Shown here piece by piece: positions 6,909 through 16,708 of a DNA stretch of 64,000 bases. The stretch is from Sphingobacterium sp. (GTDB lineage Bacteria; Bacteroidota; Bacteroidia; Sphingobacteriales; Sphingobacteriaceae). Both the position numbers and the translations under genes were made by a program. The number at the start of each line of letters is the position of its first letter. Within the stretch, counting starts at the first letter, position 1. The stretch covers positions 92,444 through 156,443 of the forward strand of contig JAIRVH010000123.1 in assembly GCA_031253985.1 (NCBI GenBank), given 5' to 3'. The notes beneath the pieces were generated by a model, which worked only from the letters and a program-made list of their open reading frames with translations, ran no database searches and had not been told where the DNA came from.

Positions 6909-9900
6909 ATGAAACAATTTATTGTCCATATTATCGCAAAAAGATGGGTGATCGCGGCATCCTTTCTATTAATTGGCTTTTTCGGCTACTACGCCTGGCG
7001 TCAGCTATCGGTCGAGGCCTACCCAGATATAGCCGACGTATCGTCGCAGATCGTAACCCAGGTCCCGGGATTGGCAGCCGAAGAGATGGAACAACAAATC
7101 ACCATTCCCATTGAACAGGCTATCAATGGCTTGCCCGGAATGGAAGTGATGCGCAGCAAAACGACCTTTGGTTTATCCATGGTCACGATTGTCTTCAAAG
7201 ATGGCGTTGAAGATTATTGGGCGCGAGCCCGTATACAGGAACGTCTTGCGGACTTATCCCTCCCTTACGGCGCCACTCCCGGATTGGACCCCCTCACCTC
7301 ACCTACAGGTGAGATCTTTCGTTATATACTCGAGAGTAAAACCCACGATCTACGGCAATTGACTGATCTGCAAAACTTTGTTATTATCCCCAAAATTAAA
7401 CAGGTTTCTGGTGTCGCTGATGTCACCAATTTTGGCGGAATAACGACCCAATTCCAAGTGGAGCTGGCCCCTAAAAAGCTCGACCAATACGAAATCTCAC
7501 TCGCAGAGGTGGTCTCGAAAATAGAAAGCAATCATGCCAATGCCGGCGGCAGTGTGATGAATCGGGGTGATCAATCTTACGTCATCCGGGGCATTGGTCT
7601 GGTCAAGACATTGGATGATCTGGACAGCATCGTCGTCAAATCGACCGATGGAAACCGTATCTATATGCGCGATATAGGTCAGATCAAACTTGGAAATCTA
7701 GCACGCAAGGGCGCTTTAGGCTATTCCGATAAACGGGGTGCCAATTATTCAGACAATATCGAAGGTATTGTACTCCTATTGAAAAATGAAAATCCCTCCG
7801 CTGTGCTAGCCGGCGTAAATGCAACGGTCGACGAACTAAACCAAAAGATTCTTCCAGAAGGTGTAAAGATTCATGTTGTACTGGATAGAACCAGTTTAGT
7901 CGACAATACCCTGCATACCGTTTCCAAAACCCTCTTGGAGGGGATGAGTCTGGTTATTTTTGTCCTCATCATTTTTCTTGGAAGTTGGCGTGGAGCACTC
8001 CTGGTTGCCCTAACGATCCCTTTGTCCTTGTTGATTGCATTTATCCTCATGCATTTCACCCATATTCCCGCCAATTTACTGTCCCTTGGCGCAATTGATT
8101 TTGGAATCATTGTGGACGGAGCGATCGTTATTCTCGAAACCATTCTTAAAAAAAGAGAAGATGAGCCGGAAGGTTTACTGGAGGAAAAAACCGTTGCCCA
8201 GAAAATTGCCGAAGTCGCCAAACCGATCTTCTTTGCCACACTGATCATTATTACGGCCTACCTTCCTTTGTTTGCCTTTGAGCGCGTCGAAAAGAAACTT
8301 TTTACACCGATGGCCTATACAGTAGGCTATGCGCTCTTTGGCGCGTTGACTGTCGCTCTTTTGCTTATCCCTGGATTAGCTTATTTGATCTATCGTAAAC
8401 CCCAGAAAGTATACCACAACAAATGGCTGACAAAGCTGACCCAAGCCTATCATACTGCGATTGAAAAGGTGATGGCAGTTCCCAAACGCGTTTTTGTGCC
8501 ATTGGCGATTATTTTACTTGCCACTGGCCTACTCACCGCATCTGTTGGCAAGGACTTTCTTCCCACTTTAGATGAAGGTTCGATCTGGCTCCAGGTGTCG
8601 CTCCCGCCCGGAATTACGGTGGAAAAATCAAAAGAAATGAGCGACACACTACGCGCACGGACACTTCAACACGAAGAAATCTCCTATGTCATGGTGCAAG
8701 CCGGACGTAATGACGATGGTACCGACGCCTGGACGCCCTCCCATTTTGAAGTAAGCGTAGGATTGAAACCTTACAAAACATGGAAATGGGGCAAAACCAA
8801 AGAAGACCTTATCGACGAACTTGCAGCAGAATATGCCAACATGCCCGGATTCAACGTTGCTTTTTCCCAACCTATGATCGACGGTGTCATGGACAAGATA
8901 GCCGGTGCACATAGTGAGCTTGTCGTCAAAATATTTGGTGATGACTTGAAAGAAACCCGCCGGGTTGCCGAGGAACTTATCACAACACTTAAACAGGTAA
9001 AGGGAGCTGTCGATCTCGCTATAGACCAAGAACCGCCACTGCCGCAGCTGCAAATTATTGCCGACCGGGATAAAATCGCGCAATACGGTTTAAATATCGC
9101 TGACGTCACTGACCTGATCCAGATTGCCATCGGCGGAAAAGCTGTCGCCCAGGTCTATCAAGGCATCAAAGTATATGATATTACCTGTCAATATCAGGAG
9201 GAAAACAGAAATTCTCCCGAAAAGATCGGCAACCTAATGCTTTATCCCGAAAATGGGAACCGTATTCCCCTGGCCCAGGTTGCGACGATTAAGCTCAATA
9301 CCGGAGAAAGTATGATTTCACGTGAACGCAACAACCGCCAGTTGACCGTCCGCTTAAATGTACGCGGACAGGACCTCGGCACATTCCTTGCCGAAGCACA
9401 GCAGGCCATTGCCAAAAATATACGCTATGACCAGCATAAAATCACTTTAAAATGGGGTGGACAATTTGAAAATCAACATCGGGCCTACACCCGGCTTGCC
9501 ATTATTGTTCCATTGACATTAGCCATTATATTTATCTTACTCTACGGTACATTTGGTTCATTTAGGCAAGCAGGTCTCTTAATGAGTATCGTTCCATTGG
9601 CGCTGTTTGGCGGGATGCTTGCCCTCAATATCCGTGGCATGGCGCTAAACGTATCCTCAGCCGTAGGTTTTATCGCCCTATTCGGAGTCGCTATACAAAA
9701 TGGTGTATTAATGCTTTCCCAGATGAATATATTGCGGAAGAATGGGCTATCGTTACATAAAGCTGTCACCCAGGGAGCCTTTAGTCGCTTTCGTCCGGTT
9801 TTAATGACCGCCACAGTCGCTATTCTCGGTTTGCTTCCGGCATCTCTGGCAACAGGCATTGGATCAGATGTACAGCGTCCTTTGGCTACAGTTATTGTCT

Positions 9901-9995
9901 ATGGCCTGTTGTTTTCGACGATCCTGACCCTGTTTGTGCTCCCACCGCTCTATTATCTTTTGGAAAGTAGATCCTCAAAAAACACAACAGATTAA
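6909..9995 (+). CDS. Heavy-metal efflux RND pump (CzcA/CusA family)
   Basis: The 1028-aa proton-driven inner-membrane pump of a tripartite heavy-metal exporter. The N-terminus (MKQFIVHIIAKRWVI) leads into TM1 and a porter domain containing VEAYPDI and PGLAAEEME, hallmarks of the HME-RND branch. TM4 carries AIDFGIIVDG with D397 and D403, the charged pair needed for proton transfer in CzcA. A second half repeats the 6-TM plus porter layout. It resembles CzcA more than CusA because no clear CusA methionine triad is seen, but the metal cannot be decided. The start is ATG 6909; a TTG two codons upstream is less likely. The adaptor ends 78 nt upstream and the channel gene begins 76 nt downstream. 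Confidence 0.92.
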   Translation: MKQFIVHIIAKRWVIAASFLLIGFFGYYAWRQLSVEAYPDIADVSSQIVTQVPGLAAEEMEQQITIPIEQAINGLPGMEVMRSKTTFGLSMVTIVFKDGVEDYWARARIQERLADLSLPYGATPGLDPLTSPTGEIFRYILESKTHDLRQLTDLQNFVIIPKIKQVSGVADVTNFGGITTQFQVELAPKKLDQYEISLAEVVSKIESNHANAGGSVMNRGDQSYVIRGIGLVKTLDDLDSIVVKSTDGNRIYMRDIGQIKLGNLARKGALGYSDKRGANYSDNIEGIVLLLKNENPSAVLAGVNATVDELNQKILPEGVKIHVVLDRTSLVDNTLHTVSKTLLEGMSLVIFVLIIFLGSWRGALLVALTIPLSLLIAFILMHFTHIPANLLSLGAIDFGIIVDGAIVILETILKKREDEPEGLLEEKTVAQKIAEVAKPIFFATLIIITAYLPLFAFERVEKKLFTPMAYTVGYALFGALTVALLLIPGLAYLIYRKPQKVYHNKWLTKLTQAYHTAIEKVMAVPKRVFVPLAIILLATGLLTASVGKDFLPTLDEGSIWLQVSLPPGITVEKSKEMSDTLRARTLQHEEISYVMVQAGRNDDGTDAWTPSHFEVSVGLKPYKTWKWGKTKEDLIDELAAEYANMPGFNVAFSQPMIDGVMDKIAGAHSELVVKIFGDDLKETRRVAEELITTLKQVKGAVDLAIDQEPPLPQLQIIADRDKIAQYGLNIADVTDLIQIAIGGKAVAQVYQGIKVYDITCQYQEENRNSPEKIGNLMLYPENGNRIPLAQVATIKLNTGESMISRERNNRQLTVRLNVRGQDLGTFLAEAQQAIAKNIRYDQHKITLKWGGQFENQHRAYTRLAIIVPLTLAIIFILLYGTFGSFRQAGLLMSIVPLALFGGMLALNIRGMALNVSSAVGFIALFGVAIQNGVLMLSQMNILRKNGLSLHKAVTQGAFSRFRPVLMTATVAILGLLPASLATGIGSDVQRPLATVIVYGLLFSTILTLFVLPPLYYLLESRSSKNTTD

Positions 9996-10071
9996 ATAGA
10001 TGGCCAATAACGGATGAACGACCTGAGCGCACGCTTTTTCAAAAACTGACCATCCAGAAAAATAGATTATC

Positions 10072-11379
10072 ATGAACAAACAGCATATTTTAACAAAGAA
10101 ACGCCTGACGTTTTTTCTTTTCATACTCACTTTGTCTACTACTGCGATCGCCCAGGATAGAGACAGCTTAAGTACAGCCCAGAAACTTGATTATTCAACA
10201 TTTATAACGGCTGTTGGTCAACAGAACCTGGGTTATGCAGCTGAAAAATTCAACCTCAATATCGCAGAGGCCAATCTCATCAGCGCCAGGGTATTTCCTG
10301 ATCCCGAATTTAGCATAGGCTTGTTTGATAACAGTGAACGGACAAAACAACTTGGCCACGGCTATAATGCCGGACTTGCATGGACACTGGAGCTGGGATC
10401 TAAACGAAAAGCGAGAATAAACCTGGCCAGCGATGAAGCAGAAGCAACCCGTCTATTGCTTGAAGATTATTTCAGGAATTTACGCGCCGACGCTACGCTT
10501 GCATTTCTGATGGCAAAACAACAATTACTACTGGTAAAAACATACCAAAACTCTTACCAGCAACTCCGGCAGTTGGTGGTATCAGATAGTATTCGTTATC
10601 AATTGGGAAGCATTCCTGAGATTGATTTCCGCCAATCTAAACTGGAAGCGGCCAATATGCGCAATACCCTCCTGGCAACAGAAGCAACCTGGAAGGCTTC
10701 GGTTGTAAACCTGGCCGTATTTATGGGCGAACAAACGGCTACCGGAGTAAAAACACCCCAAGATCCTTTCGTGCATTTAGACCGGGAATACCGCTTAAAT
10801 GAATTGATCAGGATCGCACAAAATGATCGTAGTGATTTGAAACTTGCCGTACAGAATAAGCAACTTTCACAGCGCCTGCTCCAATTGGCCCGAGCAAATA
10901 GAGTAATCGATCTTGGTATTTCATTGGGTTTCACCTACAATGGGGAAGCGAGAAACGAAACTGCCCCAACACCGCAATTCACAGCAATAAACGCAGGACT
11001 GTCCATACCACTCAAATTCTCAAACCTAAAAACAGGTGACCTCAAAGCAGCCAAGTTTAAGATCGATCAGGACGAAACTGCTTATCAGGAAGTCCATTTG
11101 CGTATTCAGGTGGAAGTTACGCAGGCTTTCCTCAACTACCAGGCTGCCCAAAAACAAGTACGGCTGTTTGACAGCAACATGCTCCTAGAAGCAAAAGCAA
11201 TATTAGACGGAAAAGTTTACAGCTACAAAAGAGGAGAAACCTCCCTCCTGGAAGTTCTAAATGCCCAGCGGACCTACAACGAAACCCAATTGAGCTATTA
11301 CGAAGCTCGCTACAATTACGCCGTGGCTTTGGTTGAACTTCAACGCACAGCCGGAATATGGGATATTCAAGATATCTAG
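10072..11379 (+). CDS. TolC-family outer-membrane efflux channel (CzcC/CusC-like)
   Basis: A 435-aa outer-membrane factor for the RND pump encoded upstream. The signal peptide ends TTAIAQ. The mature part shows the two OEP repeats of long amphipathic coiled-coil helices (ANLISARVFPDPEFSIGL near residue 70, and the LNAQRTYNETQLSYYEARYNY segment near the C-terminus). FPDPE with GxxDNSER is common in metal-type channels. The stop overlaps by 4 bp the stop of the convergent MFS gene, so no room is left for a separate terminator. Confidence 0.88.
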   Translation: MNKQHILTKKRLTFFLFILTLSTTAIAQDRDSLSTAQKLDYSTFITAVGQQNLGYAAEKFNLNIAEANLISARVFPDPEFSIGLFDNSERTKQLGHGYNAGLAWTLELGSKRKARINLASDEAEATRLLLEDYFRNLRADATLAFLMAKQQLLLVKTYQNSYQQLRQLVVSDSIRYQLGSIPEIDFRQSKLEAANMRNTLLATEATWKASVVNLAVFMGEQTATGVKTPQDPFVHLDREYRLNELIRIAQNDRSDLKLAVQNKQLSQRLLQLARANRVIDLGISLGFTYNGEARNETAPTPQFTAINAGLSIPLKFSNLKTGDLKAAKFKIDQDETAYQEVHLRIQVEVTQAFLNYQAAQKQVRLFDSNMLLEAKAILDGKVYSYKRGETSLLEVLNAQRTYNETQLSYYEARYNYAVALVELQRTAGIWDIQDI

Positions 11380-12953
11380 GCCGGCGAAATCCTATTTTTT
11401 CTCAGCCTTTTATACATACTTTTTAAAGAAGGTGAAATCAGTATCAGCAGCAGTATGCTGATACTGATCATCGACATGACCTCATAATAATCCATAGCAT
11501 ACCGTACAAAGGATTGTTCTTTGACCCGCTCGGCGACGAGCTTTAATGCAGCTGTATGCTCTTTAAATTGTAATCCATGGCTTAAGATACTGGTAGATTC
11601 CTGCTGGAGGTATTCACGAAACAGCGGATTTCCAGCCTCCGTTTGACCACTAAAAACCTGTTGATGCTGGGCATGTTCAAACAACTTGAAAAAATTCTGT
11701 AATCCAATACTGCTCGTGTAGCCCAGATAACGGATAGCGAGGCAGACCGCAGCAGCTGAAGCCCCCAATTGAGGGGTAACACTGGCAATGCAAAACAATA
11801 TGGTAGGCACCATGATCAATCCTACTCCTAACCCATGCACAACTAATGGAAGCCAAAAATGAGTATCATTCCCCTGCCCCTCAAAGGAAAAATACATCCA
11901 TTGATGAAATAACAGCAAACAGCAGTAACCCGAAATCCATATCCACTTTACCGGGCGTTGCCCCAGCATCCAATAGAGCGAACCCAATACACCAGCAACA
12001 ATCCCCCCAATATTAAACCACTGAATATAAGACAAATGAATAGGGTCAAGCTGAACAACCTGTACTAAATACTGATTTGAAATTGCCAAAGAGAAGCGTT
12101 CCACATACATCATGTACAAAATCAGTAGCCCTAAGAGAAATTTCCTGTTTTTAAAAACAGACAAATGAATATACACCCGTTTGAGCACCATTTGCCGAAC
12201 GATGAAAACAAGGAGTAAAGTGAGGCCCAATACAAATATGATAAGAAGTTGCCGGTCATTAAACCAATACACTTCCTGCCCATATACCATTAAATAACCG
12301 AAGCTGACAATGACAAGACTATAGAAAATACAGCTTGCCCAGTCTAATGAAAATAAGGGGTAAGGACGTATATGCCGTATGGAGCGCATCGACAGCATAA
12401 TGAGCAATAGGCCTGGCACAAAGGATAAAGCAGCGTATAGATACAGCTGGTCGAAATTAAATGAATCGATAAATTCAGCAGTCACAAAGGTATTAAACGG
12501 AGAACTGCACAGTAACATGCCAAAAAAAACAGCATAACTTACTTCCTTCGCCCGATCACTCTTCAACCGGGAGAATATCATAGAGATCGACAGGTTTACG
12601 GCCGAAGCAAACAACATCCCCTGACAAAAACGTAGGCCATACACCCAGCTGATATCGGTGACGCTATACATCAAAAAGCAATTCAATAGCTGTAGCAGAT
12701 TGAAGATGATATAATACTGCTTAATGGGGAAGTATAAAAAAAAGCGTCGTTCCAAAACGTAGAACCCCACAAAACCAGCATAGAACAAAATAATCAAAAA
12801 CTGGATATCGCTGGGTTGAGCACCGTAGAATCCTGCGGTAACATTCGTATTTGCTCCGGGCAGGAAAAATAAGACCATACTCGGCATCAGGCTGCTGAAC
12901 AAGATCAGTTTGATCAGCCACTCGGGCACCCATTCCTTAAAAATTCCTTTCAC
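11376..12953 (-). CDS. MFS transporter, DHA2/EmrB-like, of a tripartite efflux system
   Basis: A 525-aa inner-membrane transporter with about 14 predicted membrane segments. The early stretch (VYGLRFCQGMLFASAVNLSISM) corresponds to the conserved motif region around TM4, but the usual MFS motif A is weak, as in many Bacteroidota EmrB-like proteins. A long extracytoplasmic loop lies between the last two TM segments (about 420-490). Its ATG overlaps the HlyD gene stop by 4 nt (ATGA), and that gene in turn touches a TolC-like gene. This is an EmrAB-TolC-type layout, probably exporting drugs or other amphiphilic compounds. Substrate unknown. Confidence 0.82.
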   Translation of the reverse strand: MKGIFKEWVPEWLIKLILFSSLMPSMVLFFLPGANTNVTAGFYGAQPSDIQFLIILFYAGFVGFYVLERRFFLYFPIKQYYIIFNLLQLLNCFLMYSVTDISWVYGLRFCQGMLFASAVNLSISMIFSRLKSDRAKEVSYAVFFGMLLCSSPFNTFVTAEFIDSFNFDQLYLYAALSFVPGLLLIMLSMRSIRHIRPYPLFSLDWASCIFYSLVIVSFGYLMVYGQEVYWFNDRQLLIIFVLGLTLLLVFIVRQMVLKRVYIHLSVFKNRKFLLGLLILYMMYVERFSLAISNQYLVQVVQLDPIHLSYIQWFNIGGIVAGVLGSLYWMLGQRPVKWIWISGYCCLLLFHQWMYFSFEGQGNDTHFWLPLVVHGLGVGLIMVPTILFCIASVTPQLGASAAAVCLAIRYLGYTSSIGLQNFFKLFEHAQHQQVFSGQTEAGNPLFREYLQQESTSILSHGLQFKEHTAALKLVAERVKEQSFVRYAMDYYEVMSMISISILLLILISPSLKSMYKRLRKNRISPA

Positions 12954-14014
12954 TGTTTTTGGCTTTTTGATACCGAGACATTCACATTCATCCCCGAGAG
13001 CAGCTGGTTTACCCCCGCTTGCTTGTCCAGTTCGATACGTACAGGTACCCTTTGCACAATCTTCACAAAGTTGCCCGTTGCATTATCCGGGGGCAACAGC
13101 GAGAATGCAGATCCCGTAGCCGGAGAGACCGAAATGATTTTGCCATAAAATTTTTCATCCGGATAAGCATCGGCAATTACCTCCACCCGATTGCCAAGAT
13201 GTAAATAGCGCAACTGAGTTTCCTTAAAATTAGCCGTTATCCAGGTTGGTGTTTCTCTATTGACGATAAAGCCCAAAACTTCCCCTGCATTTATCATCTG
13301 CCCTTTCTCAATCGTACGTTTGCCGATCTGCCCATCATAGGGGGCACGGATAACGGTATAGCCGACATCCAATCGCTTGCGGCCCACAGCGGCAGTCAGG
13401 CGAACCCGTTCGGCATCTACAACACCTTTTTTTACATCCACATCATGCACCCTTTCCTGCGAAGCCTGCAATTTATGTTTTAACGAGGCCAGTTCACTCT
13501 TGTAGACATCCAAAGTAGCTTTTACATCCTCCAGCTGCTGCGCAGTAGCAGATTTTTCCTGAAACAGATAATTGTACCGGTCGTATTCCAGCTGCTGCTT
13601 GGTCACACGGGCCTCCGCTGCTGCTATTGATGTCCGCAAGGATTCATGTTCAGCCTGCAAAATTTCCTTTTGACTGTGAAGGACATTGATCTCTGCCGCT
13701 TCCTTATTGACCGATGCCGCCACCTGCTCAGCTTCATATTTATATTCCCGATTATCAATAAGCAGCAAGGTATCCCCCCGTTTAACAAGCTGATGATCGT
13801 GATAGTGTACCGAAACAACATAACCTCCGACACGAGAGACAATAGGATTGATATACTGCGTGACTTGTGCGTCATTTGTATAAGTATACCGCATGCGCAT
13901 CCATAATGTCTTAGCGCCCCATAGCAACAATGCCAACAAGACAATTCCGGCCAGCCAATTGGTGATTCGAGTGAGCTGTGCTTCCACAACTGATCTATGT
14001 GATTTAAGTTTCAT
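12950..14014 (-). CDS. HlyD/EmrA-family membrane fusion protein
   Basis: A 354-aa single-pass adaptor. A TM helix at about 19-38 (WLAGIVLLALLLWGAKTLW) is followed by TYTNDAQV and NPIVSRVGGYV, the classic start of the EmrA barrel-sandwich domain. A coiled-coil hairpin comes next (about 85-190). The second lipoyl half (VIRAPYDGQIGKRTIEKGQ) and a beta-barrel (SGMNVNVSV) complete the fold. It overlaps both neighbours (1 nt with TolC-like, 4 nt with MFS), so the three proteins are translated as a unit. Confidence 0.9.
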   Translation of the reverse strand: MKLKSHRSVVEAQLTRITNWLAGIVLLALLLWGAKTLWMRMRYTYTNDAQVTQYINPIVSRVGGYVVSVHYHDHQLVKRGDTLLLIDNREYKYEAEQVAASVNKEAAEINVLHSQKEILQAEHESLRTSIAAAEARVTKQQLEYDRYNYLFQEKSATAQQLEDVKATLDVYKSELASLKHKLQASQERVHDVDVKKGVVDAERVRLTAAVGRKRLDVGYTVIRAPYDGQIGKRTIEKGQMINAGEVLGFIVNRETPTWITANFKETQLRYLHLGNRVEVIADAYPDEKFYGKIISVSPATGSAFSLLPPDNATGNFVKIVQRVPVRIELDKQAGVNQLLSGMNVNVSVSKSQKQ

Positions 14015-15333
14015 TAGATAGTGCCCTTCAAAAATTCGATAAAATAATAATGTTTCTGTATTGCAATACGTGCAGTTTCAAGATCAAAAAGTGTTTTCAG
14101 GTATTGCATATCTGCGTCTAAAAGGTCCGTAATCAAAGCCGATGATTTAAAGTACCTGTTCTTGATAATACGCGCATTTTCCTGCGCCAGCGATTTGTTG
14201 TTCTGACAGACCTCTTCCTGTTTGACGGCTAACTGATAATCCAGAAAGGCCTGTAACAATTGGTTTTCCAAAACTTCCTCTTCATGATGGTGTTTCACCT
14301 GCTCCCGATCCAGTGCGATCTCTGCGCCACGGACCACATTCTTATTGAGATAAAGTGCAGAAATGGGAATATTTAATTTAAGGCCTGTAATACTCAGATG
14401 GTACCAGCTCGGATTATAGGGATACAGAAATACCTGTGGATTGGCAAACGTAAACGTGCTGGTCAGCCCCAGTTCCGGGAGATAATTTGACCGCGCCTGT
14501 TTGACCGACAATCGCTTCAAGACCACTTCCTGTTCCGATTTTAGGAGAGAAAAAGCATGGTTTCGCGCTTCAGCAACCAACACTTCATAAGAAGGACTTT
14601 TTGTCTTAAATTGCTCAGCTACAGGAATAATCACAGCCGTAATTCCACCGATCAGTTGCAGCTTCTGGTTCGCCGTCTGAATATCATGGGAAATCTGCAC
14701 GAGCAACAGTTCCCGTTTAGAAAGCTCCAACGAAATACGCAAGACATCACTATGCAATACAACACCTGCTTTATACAAATGTTCAATCTCCTCTAATTGT
14801 ACCCGTTGGTCTGCGATATCCTGCTCGATCAAAGACCGGTTACTATAGGCCAGTTCCAAATCTAAAAACAGACTGCAAACTTCCAATTTCGTCTGTGCCG
14901 CAGCATTCTTCCAATCTATTTTTGCCAGCTCGCTTTCTAATTTTTTGGATTCAATTTTCATCAGATCCCGATGTCCATTGTAGAGATTAAGATAAAAATC
15001 CAAGCCCGTATCATACAAGTAATGAATGATATCATGCTGGCTGGGTTTATTTAAAATACCCCGATCATAAACAGGCATATTACTCGCATAACTGGCCGAG
15101 GCCCTTGCGGAAATTTTGGGAAGCAGCTCCATCCGTTGTTGCTGTACGGCGACTTCACTTTCTTTCAGCTGTAAATAGGATTGCTCCATGTATTTACTGT
15201 TCTTTAGCGCTTTGCCGATCATGTCTGTCAAGGACATACGCAAAGAGTCGAGGGCGAGCGTGTCTGAAACAGTGAATACGACCAATCCGATGGTCAGTAT
15301 TCCTTTTGCCCAATAGGGAGGAAAAAAGTTCAC
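14014..15333 (-). CDS. TolC-family outer-membrane efflux protein
   Basis: A 439-aa outer-membrane channel subunit and first gene of the MFS efflux operon. It starts with GTG at 15333 (MNFFPPYWAKGILTIGL as signal peptide), since no in-frame ATG precedes the signal sequence. Two OEP domains of coiled-coil helices are seen, with LKESEVAVQQQRMELLPKIS and a later repeat around LSVKQARSNYLPELGL. A cell-division or multidrug role cannot be told apart by sequence. The bidirectional terminator at 15499-15534 isolates it from the DUF3050 gene upstream. Confidence 0.85.
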   Translation of the reverse strand: MNFFPPYWAKGILTIGLVVFTVSDTLALDSLRMSLTDMIGKALKNSKYMEQSYLQLKESEVAVQQQRMELLPKISARASASYASNMPVYDRGILNKPSQHDIIHYLYDTGLDFYLNLYNGHRDLMKIESKKLESELAKIDWKNAAAQTKLEVCSLFLDLELAYSNRSLIEQDIADQRVQLEEIEHLYKAGVVLHSDVLRISLELSKRELLLVQISHDIQTANQKLQLIGGITAVIIPVAEQFKTKSPSYEVLVAEARNHAFSLLKSEQEVVLKRLSVKQARSNYLPELGLTSTFTFANPQVFLYPYNPSWYHLSITGLKLNIPISALYLNKNVVRGAEIALDREQVKHHHEEEVLENQLLQAFLDYQLAVKQEEVCQNNKSLAQENARIIKNRYFKSSALITDLLDADMQYLKTLFDLETARIAIQKHYYFIEFLKGTI

Positions 15334-15498
15334 TTTGTGCTATGTTATTTTTTGCGTTGCAAACTTAGACACTTATTGCTACTTGGATTTCTTCAAAAAC
15401 GCCAATATGTTATGAAAAAAAGACATTTTTTCATCGATATCATAAAAAAGACTATAATCTGCCAAACCCTAACCCTCGTATTCTATTTTTAGCGCATA

Positions 15499-15534
15499 AA
15501 AAAGCCTCTCAAATTTTGATTTGAGAGGCTTTTT
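15499..15534. terminator. Strong bidirectional intrinsic terminator
   Basis: Two perfect 15-nt arms, AAAAAGCCTCTCAAA (15499-15513) and TTTGAGAGGCTTTTT (15520-15534), surround a 6-nt loop. There is a U-tract on either strand. It ends the DUF3050 transcript coming from the right. Confidence 0.9.
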
Positions 15535-15570
15535 CTGACGATAAAAACGTCGTATTATCGGTATAGCGTA

Positions 15571-16341
15571 TTATCTATATAAGGAGTCTTCTATCGCATT
15601 CCACAGTTGGATCCTCTTTTGAAGTGCAATTTTACTGATCTCTTTCATTTCAGCCCATTTAACCTCATCATCCTGTGCAAGATCTGAGATCATCTGCATC
15701 GCCAAAGGCCCATGTTCGTCGCCGTCCAGATCAATATGACGTTGGAAATAATAAATAAAGCTATCCAGATTTGCTGCTGGAAAATTTGTTTTTATTTCTT
15801 CCAGAATCGACGTAAACATTCCCGGAATAAGATCTTCACGACCGAATGTAAAAGCAGCGGCAATTTTATGCACTTCGCCCTCAGCGATCACTTCGAATGT
15901 AAAATTCAAAAAGTCCTTGATCCGTGCGTCGAGGGTTGTAATTGCTATCGCATCAAATATGCTGCTCGAATTTTTAGCATTCACAATAAACTTATTGATC
16001 AAATGAAGGTCTGCACCCATGGCTTCCATGGCATCCAGGTACATTTCAAAATGACTCAAACGACGGCCATCAATATATTCATCCGACTCCTCAGCCAATA
16101 CAATTTCATTAATCAGATAGCGCGTTGAGGGATGCTCACTCGCAAACCAAGGCAGCGTGGTACAGGTTAATTTGATCTGCAATGCTTTTAACAGCGACAT
16201 AAAATCCCAAACCGCATACACATGGCCTTCCGTAAAGGCCCTTAGGTTTTTGATCGTCGTGATTTTACGGTATAAAGGATGCTGCAATAATACGTCGCGT
16301 TCGTCGGCAATGTATTTATTAATTTCCGCAATTCTATTCAT
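15571..16341 (-). CDS. DUF3050 protein, haem-oxygenase-like fold
   Basis: A 256-aa all-helical cytosolic protein matching the DUF3050 pattern (HPLY near the start, TEGHVYAVWDFMSL, RHIDLDGDEHGP near the end). The fold belongs to the haem-oxygenase-like group. Several members of that superfamily bind two irons as oxidases. Candidate ligands in matching helices are E38, H40, E84/E85, H97, E154, H158, H202 and H210. The reaction is unknown and di-iron binding is only an inference. It is monocistronic: its own -7 box lies at 16346-16353 and a strong terminator at 15499-15534. Confidence 0.75.
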   Translation of the reverse strand: MNRIAEINKYIADERDVLLQHPLYRKITTIKNLRAFTEGHVYAVWDFMSLLKALQIKLTCTTLPWFASEHPSTRYLINEIVLAEESDEYIDGRRLSHFEMYLDAMEAMGADLHLINKFIVNAKNSSSIFDAIAITTLDARIKDFLNFTFEVIAEGEVHKIAAAFTFGREDLIPGMFTSILEEIKTNFPAANLDSFIYYFQRHIDLDGDEHGPLAMQMISDLAQDDEVKWAEMKEISKIALQKRIQLWNAIEDSLYR

Positions 16342-16345
16342 GCCG

Positions 16346-16353
16346 CAAAAGTA
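16346..16353 (-). promoter_or_regulatory. Bacteroidota -7 box for the DUF3050 gene
   Basis: On the minus strand TACTTTTG matches TAnnTTTG and ends 4 nt before the ATG at 16341. The spacing is the same as at 5673/5685 and suggests a leaderless or nearly leaderless transcript. Confidence 0.6.
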
Positions 16354-16541
16354 TAGTCTTATCTTTATTTTTTAAAGTATTTTAAATGAGATTACAGTAC
16401 CATGATAAATTTCCTGTCCAGCTATCCGCTTCATAACCAAACCACAGACAACAACAATCCCGCTTTTGAACCCCTATTCCTGTTGCCAACGCGCATTTAC
16501 GCTTAAAAACAAAAATATTTTTTATAATAAAAATAATCTAC

Positions 16542-16549
16542 TATATTTG
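16542..16549 (+). promoter_or_regulatory. Bacteroidota -7 box for the small gene at 16709
   Basis: TATATTTG matches TAnnTTTG exactly. The implied 5' leader is about 155 nt, unusually long for an 87-aa protein. Confidence 0.55.
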
Positions 16550-16554
16550 TAGAG

Positions 16555-16708
16555 TATTCAGAATTGCATGATGCAATACCAACCGAGTGGAGTCACCGCG
16601 GTGGTAAATTAATACGGGTTTCGACCAAAATAAACGTTGCAGAACGATTATTTTCCCAAAAAGATCTGGATACAGTTTATGGTTTAATCCTTTAAATTTT
16701 TAAATTGT
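16555..16708 (+). other. Long structured 5' leader of a small gene
   Basis: The stretch between the -7 box and ATG 16709 contains ATTGCATGATGCAAT (7-bp inverted repeat around one base) and the palindrome CACCGCGGTG. No known riboswitch or T-box motif was recognised. It could hold a cis-regulatory RNA or a small RNA; this is inferred from length and symmetry only. Confidence 0.3.
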
